Assembly (NCBI RefSeq): GCF_035818675.1
Contig: NZ_JAYKZZ010000004.1
Location: forward strand, 62,001 to 126,000
Origin: Parapedobacter flavus
GTDB lineage: Bacteria; Bacteroidota; Bacteroidia; Sphingobacteriales; Sphingobacteriaceae
Length of the DNA stretch: 64,000 nucleotides
Reading direction: 5' to 3'
Both the position numbers and the translations under genes were made by a program. Positions 18,387 through 27,486 of the stretch are shown one piece after another. The notes below the pieces were generated by a model. That model was not told the DNA's origin. It made no database searches and was given only the letters and a program-made list of their open reading frames with translations. The first letter of the stretch is position 1, and each line of letters begins with the position of its first letter.

Positions 18387-19514
18387 TTACCATCCGTAAT
18401 GCAGTCCGAAACGTAGCGTTTCGCGTAACGGGTTGTGGCGTTGCGCGGAGACGAGGTAGGCCAGGTCTATTCCCAGCCCGTCGAACGCCAGCCCCAGCCC
18501 CGCAGTGAAATACCTCAGGTTGTCCTTCCGGGCGCTGGTGTGGTAGTAGCCGCCACGCAGGGCGAAAAGGTCGCTGGGCGCCCATTCGATACCCGTTGAT
18601 ACCCGTACCTCGCTGAGTTCTTCCGCCAACCCGCCCGGCGCATCGGCAAACGAACCCACCACCGCACCGAATACCGAACGGCTGGGTTCCTTCCCCCGGA
18701 TAATACGGCCATCGGCGTCGCGCTCCGGCTCGGTGGGCACCAGCAGCTTGTTGAGGTCGAGGGCGACGGTAAGGCGGCCGACACCTGAATACTGGGTATA
18801 CGCCGACCCCACGCGCAGGTTCATGGGCAGGAAATGCTCGCTCGCGCCGTATTGCATCCGCGTGCCGAGATTGGATAGCTGTACGCCGAAGGCCAGGTCG
18901 GCATCCATGGCATGCGGGGCGACGGGCTTGCGGCCGTACCAGCCGATATCGAACGCGATGGCCCTGCCTGGGAACGCCTCGCCGGTGAGGTAATCGCCCG
19001 CCCCGATGCCCGAATGGATGTAGCGGAACGTAGTGGCCAGGGCCGATTGGTCCGATAGTTTCAGGATGTACGCTGCATCTAGGGCGGCCTCGAACGCCCG
19101 GTATTGGAGGTATTCGTTTCCCTGCGCATCGGCGAAGCGGACCTCGCCGAGGGAGAAGTATCTGAAGGAGGCCGCCACGGCCTGCCTGCCGCCCAGCTTG
19201 GCATAGCCCGAAAGGTGCGACAGGCTGATGTCATCGGCCAGCTGTTTGAGCCAGGGGGTGAAGGAAAGGCCGACACCCGCCTGGCGGGGCGCGAAAGCAT
19301 ACTTGGCGGCGTTCCAGTGCATGGCATGGGAGCCGGGTAACGTGGCCACGCCCGCATCGCCCATTCCGGCAGCCCGTGCATCGGGTGCGATAAGCAGGAA
19401 AGGTGCGGCGATGCGCACGTTGCTGTGCCGGCCGCCATCGGTACGGATGGGCTGGGGGTAACCCAGTATTGGGCAGAGCACAGAACAGGCAAATAAAAAG
19501 AGACGCGACCGCAT
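18387..19514 (-). CDS. porV: Type IX secretion outer-membrane protein PorV
   Basis: 375 residues with a signal peptide (MRSRLFLFACSVLCPILGYP). PorV is a 14-strand barrel that shuttles T9SS substrates from the SprA translocon to the attachment complex. Family stretches: FLLIAPDARAAGMGDAGVAT, HWNAAKYAFA, PWLKQLADDISLSHLSGYAK, FRYFSLGEVRFADAQGNE, LDLNKLLVPTEPE, FADAPGGLAEELSEV and HNPLRETLRFGLHYGW. The gene is GC-rich. Genes for T9SS-sorted proteins lie on both sides, and three porV fragments nearby show that the locus has been duplicated. Confidence 0.88.
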   Translation of the reverse strand: MRSRLFLFACSVLCPILGYPQPIRTDGGRHSNVRIAAPFLLIAPDARAAGMGDAGVATLPGSHAMHWNAAKYAFAPRQAGVGLSFTPWLKQLADDISLSHLSGYAKLGGRQAVAASFRYFSLGEVRFADAQGNEYLQYRAFEAALDAAYILKLSDQSALATTFRYIHSGIGAGDYLTGEAFPGRAIAFDIGWYGRKPVAPHAMDADLAFGVQLSNLGTRMQYGASEHFLPMNLRVGSAYTQYSGVGRLTVALDLNKLLVPTEPERDADGRIIRGKEPSRSVFGAVVGSFADAPGGLAEELSEVRVSTGIEWAPSDLFALRGGYYHTSARKDNLRYFTAGLGLAFDGLGIDLAYLVSAQRHNPLRETLRFGLHYGW

Positions 19515-19710
19515 GGTTAGTAGCTGTTACGGGTACACCGTAAAGGTAACTTTATCGGAACCGAAATCCAAATGTTGGCCGAGTGTAGCGTTCTGGCAAT
19601 GAGATACGTCCAATCAATAAATCTAACGAATCGTTGGATAATTTGATCCAAAAGGCTAATTTAGCTGATACTAACATTTACGAGCCGATACCTGTCGTTT
19701 TTAGCCGTTC
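19513..19710. repeat. Copy 2 of the duplicated intergenic region (porV / lipoprotein)
   Basis: The 216-bp gap between the divergent porV and lipoprotein genes is nearly entirely shared with 16335-16555. It must carry both promoters, but I could not place a convincing TTTG/TAnnTTTG pair. The block ends about 20 bp before the downstream start in this copy and 30 bp before it in copy 1. Confidence 0.7.
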
Positions 19711-19730
19711 AACAATTAAACTTATATGTT

Positions 19731-20744
19731 ATGAGAATTATCAGTGTTATTTTGGTTTTTTTAGCTGTGGCGTGTCAAAAAGAACAAGACACGCGTCCTT
19801 TTTCAACAGATGAGATCAATCTTCTACTGGATACCAAACCAACTGCCATAAGCTTTGCTGACGAACATACGGGGTTTATCACCACCGCGTTTTCACCCAA
19901 ATACGCCAGTTCACTCATACTGAAAACCACGGATGGCGGTATTAATTGGCATGGGGTTCCTATTTCAATAGATGGTTCGGTAGCTATCAATTTAAGAAGT
20001 GTATATGCCCATACCAGGGATACTGTTTTTGCCACCTTCAATACGCGAGACCGTTGTGGGGTCTGCATAAGTACCGATGGGGGAAGCACTTGGAATAGCC
20101 TGCTTAGCGCTGATCAGACCTTGCCCTACACCGATGTGCTTTACCACAATGACCGAATTTTTGTCACGTTGTCCGGTGGGATTATTAGTAGCAGTGACCT
20201 GGGTAAAACATGGGCATCGGTCTACCAACCTGAAAAACCGGGAGGAAATATTGGTGTGAAGATGTTTGCTAATAAAACGATTGGATATGCTTACGGAATG
20301 GATATGGTTTATTGCGGTTCCGATTGCCCACCGTATAGTGTTGGAACGCTTATAAAGACCATCGATGGGGGCGAAACATGGGTGCGCCTCCCGGATATGC
20401 CCAGCGGGCCCACGGACCTTAAATTCATGGATGAGCAAAATGGTTATGCGTTTACCTATGGTGGTAATCTTTACCGCACTATCGACGGAGGGCTGAACTG
20501 GCAATTAGCTGGCGAAGTATCGTCCGAAGGCTCATATTTTGTGTCCGTACGCCAAGGGCCAGACATTTACTATAGCACGGGTGCATCTCGCATCTATCGA
20601 AGCCCATTAGATTTAAAGACTAAAACCATCGTATTTCAAGATGACGGAGGCGAAAGCTATAATTTCAAGGGTCTTGCGATATCAAACCAGAAAATATTGT
20701 TCCTCTCACGAGATGGGCGCATTTTGATTATAAACCTGAAATAA
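19731..20744 (+). CDS. Lipoprotein with BNR/Ycf48-like beta-propeller repeats
   Basis: 337 residues. Lipobox FLAVAC (Cys about residue 15). The rest has repeated Asp-box-like blades: LKTTDGGINWHGVP, CISTDGGSTWNSL, SSDLGKTWASVY, IKTIDGGETWVRLP and YRTIDGGLNWQLAG, typical of Ycf48/sialidase-like propellers. Probably surface exposed; the ligand is unknown. Its stop overlaps the protease ATG (TAATG), so both are probably translated together. Confidence 0.8.
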   Translation: MRIISVILVFLAVACQKEQDTRPFSTDEINLLLDTKPTAISFADEHTGFITTAFSPKYASSLILKTTDGGINWHGVPISIDGSVAINLRSVYAHTRDTVFATFNTRDRCGVCISTDGGSTWNSLLSADQTLPYTDVLYHNDRIFVTLSGGIISSSDLGKTWASVYQPEKPGGNIGVKMFANKTIGYAYGMDMVYCGSDCPPYSVGTLIKTIDGGETWVRLPDMPSGPTDLKFMDEQNGYAFTYGGNLYRTIDGGLNWQLAGEVSSEGSYFVSVRQGPDIYYSTGASRIYRSPLDLKTKTIVFQDDGGESYNFKGLAISNQKILFLSRDGRILIINLK

Positions 20745-23252
20745 TGAAAAGAATTATTGTTACTTTATTAGCGTTATTGTTCGCTTGCTGGGTTTTTGCC
20801 CAGGAGTCCATGGTTGTCATTGATTCCACTTCAAATGGTATTGTTAAGTTTGTTGTAATCCCCGAAAACAGCAAACTTAGCGAGGTACAGGATTCGAAGA
20901 TATTCCTTAAACAACTATTAAAGGCCAGCAAAGAGACGGATTTCATTTTATACAAATCGACTGTGGATAGAATGGGGAGGACCCATGAAAAATATCAACA
21001 ATATTATAAGGGAATTGTCGTGGAGTTTCAGGAATATATCATTCATCGCGATAAAGACAAAAGACTGTATGCTGCAAATGGAGATTTTAGTCCTGTTCCG
21101 GCTTCATTTGACATTGTTCCAAGGTTAACTTTTGAAAATGCCATCGAAACCTTTATTAAGTCTGAAGATATTAACAAATATGAAATCGGTGAAATTAAAC
21201 CAGGGCTCTTGGCATTTAACCAAAAAGAACTTAGGCCGTACGAAATCGTTATTATAGAAAGGGGTGATGATGTTTTTCACCTTTGTTATAAGGTGAATAT
21301 GGCGTCAGATAACACAAGAGGTGACTATCTTGCTTATATTGACTGTCACAGTGGGCAAAAAGTTTATACCCATCCGCTTATAATGGATGCGAATTCGCCC
21401 GGAACGGCAAATACGCGGTATTCGGGGACTAGGAATATCATTGGGGATTCCTTTACTGGGGGATTCAGATTGAGAGAAGGCTCCCGGAACGGTACAACCT
21501 CAATCAACACACTCAATTACCAACAAGCACCAGCCTACTATGTTTCCGATTTCACGACAAACTTACCTAATGCGGTAGATTTCGTAGATAACAACAATAA
21601 TTGGACAGACGGTGAGCATAATAATGCAAATATGGACGACGCCGCGCTGGATGTTCATTGGGGAGCAGAGATGACTATTGATTACTTTAATAGTATACAC
21701 AATAGAAATAGCTATGATGACAATGGAGGGACGATTACTAACTATGTACACGTTAGAACAAGGAATCCGAATAACCCGTCTGTGATTGTCGATATGGATA
21801 ACGCATTTTGGAGTAGCACATATTCCGCAATGTTTTATGGTGATGGATTATTTTTTGGACCCACGGTAAGTTTGGATGTCATTGCCCATGAAATAGGTCA
21901 TGGTGTGTGCAATACCTCGATAGGGAGTACGGGAACGGGCTTGGTTTACGAAAAGGAACCCGGAGCGCTGAATGAGAGCTTATCGGATATTTGGGCGGCC
22001 TGTGTAGAGCAGCATAGTACAACGGGAAAACAGACTTGGTTGCTCGGTGAAGATATTGTTGGAGCTGGAGGTGCTTTTAGATCGATGATTGACCCGAATG
22101 ATTCTAATCAACCGGACACCTATACGGGAACTTTTTGGTTTAATACTACGGGCTGCATTCCCGACGAGAATAATGATAATTGCGGAGTCCACGTTAACAG
22201 TGGCGTTGGTAATTTCTGGTTTTATTTATTAGTCAATGGAGGGTCAGGTACAAATGATATCACCAGTTCATATAGCGTCACAGGCATTAATGTTACGGAC
22301 GCTTCAAGAATTGTCTATAGAGCCGAAACAAACTATCTCACGCCTACTTCTAATTATTCCGACATGCGGGTAGCTACTATTCAAGCTACAGTAGATTTAT
22401 TTGGAGATAAATAGCTGTGAACTGAAGTCGGTCATTGATGCGTGGTATGCTGTCGGTGTAGGAAGCGCATATTCAGATAGGCTCGGAATATCGATCACCG
22501 GCCCTGACCAGTTCTGCAACACGACAACGTACACAGTTACCAACCTGCCGCCTGGGGCCGCCGTAACTGGGTGGAGTGTTGTTCCGTCATCCGTTACGAT
22601 TACCGGCAGCGGTAATTCAGCTACAGTTTCCACTGCCCTGGATGCCATGATAGAGATCATCGCGGAGGTTTCTACGGCTTGCGGGGAAATGAACGTCGTA
22701 AAAAAAGTAGCGGCTAACTATCCGGAAAGTTATGCTTATATCGGCAATAATCCGGTGCTGACTCCAGGCATGATGTGGATTCTAAAATTAATCACGGAGC
22801 CCGGATCCCCTCCCATTTCAAATATCCAATGGACACTGCCATCCGGATGGTCCGTTTTTGATGGTCAGGGCACCAAGAGTTTACAGGTTCAAGTTGGCAC
22901 GTGGTCTGGATGGGTCGAAGTAGAATTTGAGGTTTGCGGTGTGACCAAAACCAGATCTATCTTTTGCCAGGTACAATCCCCCCAACCGTTTACTGTTTTC
23001 CCAAATCCCGCCAACGAGACCCTTACTATATCGGTGGGAGATGACGGCGCTTCCGGACAAGCACAGCGGAGGAACCAATCGACCGTATTCACCGCCATCC
23101 TCTATGATGGTTCCGGCCGTCAGCACCGGCATGGTGAAAGCAAAGATGGTAAAATACAGTTTGAAACGGCGGGTCTACCCGAGGGCACGTATTTCGTCCA
23201 TATCCACAAAGACGGTGAGGTCGAGAAACGGCAGGTTGTCATCCGGCATTGA
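20744..23252 (+). pseudogene. M4 (thermolysin-like) metalloprotease with T9SS sorting domain, one frameshift
   Basis: The first frame (20744-22414) encodes a signal peptide (ending CWVFAQ), an FTP propeptide (YYKGIVVEFQEYIIHRDK) and an M4 catalytic domain with HEIGHGV and the third zinc ligand in GALNESLSDIW. It ends at VDLFGDK and a stop. The second frame carries on where the M4 domain should: SCELKSVIDAWYAVGVGSAY, a PKD-like region, and a type A sorting domain (FTVFPNPANETLTISVGD ... EKRQVVIRH) ending at 23252. One extra A in the AAA at 22409-22411 explains the break. Either a recent pseudogene or a sequencing error. Without the shift the protein would have about 835 residues and be secreted by T9SS. 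Confidence 0.82.
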
Positions 23253-23261
23253 GGTAATCCC

Positions 23262-23430
23262 TCACCTTCCATAGTGCAGGCCGAACACGGCGTATTGCAG
23301 CGTATTGCGTAACGGGTTGTGGCCCAAGTTATCGTTCTGCGTGCAGGTGTGATAATAGTCGCCGCGCCCGGAGAGATGCGACGGGCTGACGTCATCGGCC
23401 AGATGCTCAGCCAAGGGATGAACTGAAATC
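23262..23430 (-). pseudogene. Mosaic relic of porV
   Basis: Minus-strand reading gives HPLAEHLADDVSPSHLSG (PorV residues about 83-102) fused to RGDYYHTCTQNDNL (PorV near 330) and HNPLRNTLQYAVFGLHYGR (the C-terminus). So two internal deletions have joined three separate parts of a former porV. The remaining bases up to lepA (23431-23508) hold only its leader, including TATCTTTG at 23482-23489, which fits a -7 element. Confidence 0.75.
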
Positions 23431-23508
23431 CAATTGCCTTGCAAAATATCATTGCTATCCAAAATATCCTGCCAAAAAACCTATCTTTGCCGCTTGAAGT
23501 CGATTTGT

Positions 23509-25299
23509 ATGCAGCACATCCGCAATTTTTGTATCATTGCGCACATAGACCACGGAAAGAGTACCCTGGCCGACCGCTTATTGGAGTACACCAACACCAT
23601 CACCCAGCGGCAGGCCCAGGCCCAACTGTTGGATAACATGGATTTGGAGCGCGAGCGGGGCATTACCATAAAGAGCCACGCCATCCAGATGAATTACATC
23701 AAGGATGGCCAGGAATATGTGTTGAATCTCATCGACACGCCCGGGCACGTCGATTTCTCGTATGAGGTATCGCGTTCCATCGCCGCCTGCGAAGGGGCGT
23801 TGCTCATTGTCGATGCCTCCCAGGGTATCCAGGCGCAGACCATCTCCAATTTATATTTGGCGATCGAGCACGACCTCGAGATCATCCCGGTGTTGAATAA
23901 GATGGACCTGCCGGGGGCTATGCCCGAAGAGGTGAAAGACCAGATCGTCGAGTTGATCGGCGGCAAGCGGGAAGACATCATTCCCGCATCGGGTAAAACC
24001 GGGCTCGGGGTGCTGGACATCCTCAATGCCATTGTTGAACGTGTGCCGGCACCCGTGGGCGACCCGGAAGCACCCTTGCAGGCGCTGATATTCGATTCCG
24101 TGTTCAACTCGTTCCGCGGCATCATGGCATATTTTAAGGTGGAGAATGGTGAAATCCGCAAAGGGGAGAAGGTGAAGTTCATTGCTACCGGCAAAGAATA
24201 CATCGCCGACGAGATCGGCACGCTTAAGCTCACCCAGCTACCCAAAGAGGTTATCCGAACGGGCGATGTGGGCTATATCATTTCCGGCATCAAGGAAGCG
24301 CGCGAAGTGAAAGTGGGTGATACCATTACCCACACTGCCCGTCCGAGTAAGGAAGCCATCAGGGGCTTTGAAGAAGTGAAACCCATGGTATTTGCGGGCA
24401 TCTACCCGGTAGATACCGAAGACTACGAAGAGCTCCGCGAGAGCATGCACCGCCTGCAGCTCAACGATGCATCGTTGGTTTTCGAGCCGGAGTCGTCGGC
24501 GGCGCTCGGGTTCGGTTTCCGTTGTGGTTTTCTGGGCATGCTGCACATGGAAATCATTCAGGAACGGTTGGAGCGGGAGTTTGATATGACCGTGATTACC
24601 ACGGTGCCTAACGTATCCTATAAAGCCTACCTGACCAAGAACAACGAAGAAGTAATTGTGCACAATCCGTCTGACCTGCCCGATTCGAGCAAGCTGGAGT
24701 TTGTTGAAGAGCCTTATATCAAGGCAAATATCATCACGAAGGCCGAATTTGTTGGGCCAGTGATGTCGCTGTGTATCCAGAAGCGCGGGGTCATCGTCGA
24801 CCAGTCGTACCTTACGTCCGACCGGGTGGAGCTGGTGTTTGAGATGCCCATGGGTGAAATCGTGTTTGACTTCTATGACAAGCTGAAAACAATATCCAAA
24901 GGGTATGCCTCGTTTGATTACCATCAGATCGGCTACCGCCAGTCGGATTTGGTTAAGCTGGACATTCGCCTGAACGGCGAGCCGGTCGATGCACTGTCGT
25001 CGCTCATCCACCGCAGCAATTCGTATGACTTCGGAAAGAAAATCTGCGAGAAACTCAAAGAGCTATTGCCCCGGCAGCAGTTTGAAATAGCGATCCAGGC
25101 ATCGATCGGCGCCAAGGTCATTGCCCGCGAGAATATCCGCGCACTACGTAAGGACGTTACATCGAAATGCTATGGTGGCGACATCTCCCGTAAGCGTAAG
25201 CTGCTGGAAAAACAGAAGAAAGGAAAAAAGCGCATGCGCCAGGTAGGCAACGTGGAAATACCACAGTCGGCATTCATGGCGGTATTGAAATTGGATTGA
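23509..25299 (+). CDS. lepA: Elongation factor 4 (LepA)
   Basis: 596 residues from the ATG at 23509 (MQHIRNFCIIAHIDHGKS); the open frame runs further upstream but that part is not conserved. LepA is a ribosome-binding GTPase related to EF-G that promotes back-translocation and ribosome biogenesis. GTPase motifs: AHIDHGKSTLADRL, DTPGHVDFSYEVSRS and NKMDLPGA. The C-terminus has the LepA-specific domain: KCYGGDISRKRKLLEKQKKG and RQVGNVEIPQSAFMAVLK. Length is normal. Confidence 0.97.
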   Translation: MQHIRNFCIIAHIDHGKSTLADRLLEYTNTITQRQAQAQLLDNMDLERERGITIKSHAIQMNYIKDGQEYVLNLIDTPGHVDFSYEVSRSIAACEGALLIVDASQGIQAQTISNLYLAIEHDLEIIPVLNKMDLPGAMPEEVKDQIVELIGGKREDIIPASGKTGLGVLDILNAIVERVPAPVGDPEAPLQALIFDSVFNSFRGIMAYFKVENGEIRKGEKVKFIATGKEYIADEIGTLKLTQLPKEVIRTGDVGYIISGIKEAREVKVGDTITHTARPSKEAIRGFEEVKPMVFAGIYPVDTEDYEELRESMHRLQLNDASLVFEPESSAALGFGFRCGFLGMLHMEIIQERLEREFDMTVITTVPNVSYKAYLTKNNEEVIVHNPSDLPDSSKLEFVEEPYIKANIITKAEFVGPVMSLCIQKRGVIVDQSYLTSDRVELVFEMPMGEIVFDFYDKLKTISKGYASFDYHQIGYRQSDLVKLDIRLNGEPVDALSSLIHRSNSYDFGKKICEKLKELLPRQQFEIAIQASIGAKVIARENIRALRKDVTSKCYGGDISRKRKLLEKQKKGKKRMRQVGNVEIPQSAFMAVLKLD

Positions 25300-25303
25300 C
25301 GTG

Positions 25304-25331
25304 AGTACTGAGTATTTAGTACTGAGTATTT
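25304..25331. repeat. 14-bp tandem direct repeat
   Basis: AGTACTGAGTATTT occurs twice without a gap. Further on, near 25398-25430, CTAACTACT-like motifs are repeated in the leader of folD. These short intergenic repeats resemble the one downstream of murI in style but not in sequence. No terminator is obvious. Confidence 0.6.
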
Positions 25332-25432
25332 AGATTCCTTTGCATGCTTTACTAATGCTGAAAATTGAATAGTAAGTTTATAGGACGCTAGCGAAAGCTA
25401 ACTACTAACTACTATCTACTAACTACTTAAAT

Positions 25433-26311
25433 ATGCAACTACTTGACGGAAAGCTGGTATCAGCGAAGATTAAGGAAGATATCAAACAGGAAGCGGCGGC
25501 ATTTCTGGCGTCAGCGGGGCGAAGGCCACATTTGGTGGCCATTTTAGTTGGCAGCGACGGCGCGAGTGAAACGTACGTGGCCAGCAAGATGCGCAATTGC
25601 GAGCTGGTGGGCTTCGAGTCGACCAATATCCACTACGATGAGAGCATTACGGAGGCGGAGCTTATCGCGAAGATCACGGAACTCAATGCCGACCCCGGTG
25701 TAGATGGGCTTATTGTACAGCTGCCACTCCCCAAGCATATCGATCCTGATCGCGTTACCGAGGCGATCGACTACCGGAAAGACGTGGATGGTTTCCACCC
25801 GATCAACCTGGGCCGCATGCAGCGCAACCTGCCCTGCTTTATCCCTGCTACCCCTTACGGCATTATGCTGATGCTGGAGCACTATGGCATCGATACCACG
25901 GGCAAGCATGCCGTGGTAGTGGGCCGTAGCAACATCGTGGGAAGCCCCATGAGTATCCTGTTAGCACGCAATACCACACCGGGCAATTGTACGGTAACGC
26001 TGACCCATAGCAGAACGAAGAACATCCGGGAAGAGGTGCTGCGGGCGGATATCGTGGTGGCGGCCATCGGGAAAAAGCATTTCATTACCGCCGATATGGT
26101 GAGGGAGGGTGCCATCGTCATCGATGTCGGCATCAACCGCGAAGCGAGTAGCTTAACCAAATCCGGTTACAAACTATATGGCGATGTGGATTTCGAACAC
26201 GTGGCCCCCAAATCGTCGTGGATCACACCGGTTCCGGGTGGCGTGGGCCTGATGACCATCGTTGGCCTCTTGAAGAATACGCTGGAAGCCGCCAGGGGCA
26301 GCGTATATTGA
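25433..26311 (+). CDS. folD: Methylenetetrahydrofolate dehydrogenase / cyclohydrolase
   Basis: 292 residues. FolD oxidises 5,10-methylene-THF and hydrolyses 5,10-methenyl-THF. Motifs: the catalytic YVASKMRNCELVGFES (Tyr and Lys), DGLIVQLPLPKHID, KDVDGFHPINLGRM, TPYGIMLMLEHYGIDTTGK, VVGRSNIVGSPMSILLAR (NADP site) and PVPGGVGLMTIVGLLKNT. Length and start are normal. Confidence 0.97.
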   Translation: MQLLDGKLVSAKIKEDIKQEAAAFLASAGRRPHLVAILVGSDGASETYVASKMRNCELVGFESTNIHYDESITEAELIAKITELNADPGVDGLIVQLPLPKHIDPDRVTEAIDYRKDVDGFHPINLGRMQRNLPCFIPATPYGIMLMLEHYGIDTTGKHAVVVGRSNIVGSPMSILLARNTTPGNCTVTLTHSRTKNIREEVLRADIVVAAIGKKHFITADMVREGAIVIDVGINREASSLTKSGYKLYGDVDFEHVAPKSSWITPVPGGVGLMTIVGLLKNTLEAARGSVY

Positions 26312-26358
26312 TTTTGGTACAACTATTGCATTCGATCGCTCATTTAAAATTTATACAG

Positions 26359-26733
26359 ATGAACAAATTAGCACAAATAGCGCTGTTTGCCGGGGCATTG
26401 ACTTTTGCAGCCTGCAACAACCAAACGGGTGGGGATGCTGCCTACAGCCATGACCACGCGGAACACGACCACAGCCACGAAGGGCATGACCACAGCATCG
26501 GTGAACAGGTTGATGCGGTGTTGGATAGCGCGGAACAAGCCGGCGATAGTGTCAAATCTACTTTCCAAGAGGCCAAAGACGGCGTGAAGGCCGGTGTGAA
26601 GCGCGCGAAAGAAGAAGTGACGGAAGCGTCGAAAGCAGCAGCAAAGGATGTAAAGAACGCGGCAAAAAAAGTAGGTAAGGAAGTGAGTGAGGCCGCGAAA
26701 GACGTGAAGGACGAGTTGAAAAAGAAGGATTAG
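26359..26733 (+). CDS. His-rich lipoprotein with Lys/Ala/Glu helical tail
   Basis: 124 residues from the ATG at 26359 (MNKLAQIALFAG); lipobox LTFAAC. Residues about 30-50 are a His/Asp/Glu cluster (SHDHAEHDHSHEGHDHS) that could bind Zn, Ni or Cu. The remaining 75 residues are a charged amphipathic helix with 11-residue-like periodicity (KDGVKAGVKRAKEEVTEASK), as in LEA or YtxH-like proteins. I do not know its function. It lies 47 bp after folD. Confidence 0.75.
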   Translation: MNKLAQIALFAGALTFAACNNQTGGDAAYSHDHAEHDHSHEGHDHSIGEQVDAVLDSAEQAGDSVKSTFQEAKDGVKAGVKRAKEEVTEASKAAAKDVKNAAKKVGKEVSEAAKDVKDELKKKD

Positions 26734-26811
26734 CGGTAGCTTCTCTTTTTTCGTGGTTCAGCTTTTTTACAGATTTTCGCGGTATCTTTGTTGCTCACAA
26801 ATTACCCGGAG

Positions 26812-27486
26812 ATGAAGTTGCTTATTGTTGAAGACGAAAAAGGATTGCGCGATAACATTGCCCAATTCCTGAGCAAGGAACAGTATATCGTAGAGCTTGC
26901 CCCCGATTTCCAAACGGCTACCGAGAAAATATCGCTTTATGATTACGACTGCATCCTGCTTGATGTCGGCCTGCCCGATGGTAATGGCCTCAATCTCCTG
27001 AGGACCCTGAAATCGAAGCAGAAGCGCGATAATGTGATCATCATTTCGGCCAAAGATTCGTTGGACGATAAACTCGAGGGTCTTGAGCTCGGGGCCGACG
27101 ATTACCTGACGAAACCGTTCCACCTGGCCGAGCTCAACGCACGCATCAAGGCCGTGATACGCCGCAAGGCATTGGGCGGCGCCAATGTGGTTCGGCTGAA
27201 CAACATGGAACTCGACTTCGACGCCCGCACATTGGGTGTAGACGGTACAGACGTGCACCTCAACCGAAAGGAATTTGATATCCTGGCCTTTTTCGTGGTC
27301 AATAAAAACCGGCTCATTTACAAATCGGCGTTGGCCGAACACGTATGGGGCGACCACATGGACAATGCCGATAATTTCGATTTCATTTACTCCCAGATCA
27401 AGAACCTCCGCAAGAAGCTCAAAAGCCATGGTGCCAACCTCGAAATACAAGCCATATACGGGGTGGGGTATAAGCTTACCGTGTAG
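26812..27486 (+). CDS. OmpR-family response regulator
   Basis: 224 residues from the ATG at 26812 (MKLLIVEDEKGLRDN). Receiver domain with the phospho-acceptor Asp51 in CILLDVGLPDGNG, the Lys in DYLTKPFHLAELN, and a winged-helix DNA-binding domain from about residue 130 (VHLNRKEFDILAFFV, FIYSQIKNLRKKL, IQAIYGVGYKLTV). A TATCTTTG element at 26783-26790 may be its -7 site. The kinase gene starts directly after its stop codon. Confidence 0.93.
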   Translation: MKLLIVEDEKGLRDNIAQFLSKEQYIVELAPDFQTATEKISLYDYDCILLDVGLPDGNGLNLLRTLKSKQKRDNVIIISAKDSLDDKLEGLELGADDYLTKPFHLAELNARIKAVIRRKALGGANVVRLNNMELDFDARTLGVDGTDVHLNRKEFDILAFFVVNKNRLIYKSALAEHVWGDHMDNADNFDFIYSQIKNLRKKLKSHGANLEIQAIYGVGYKLTV

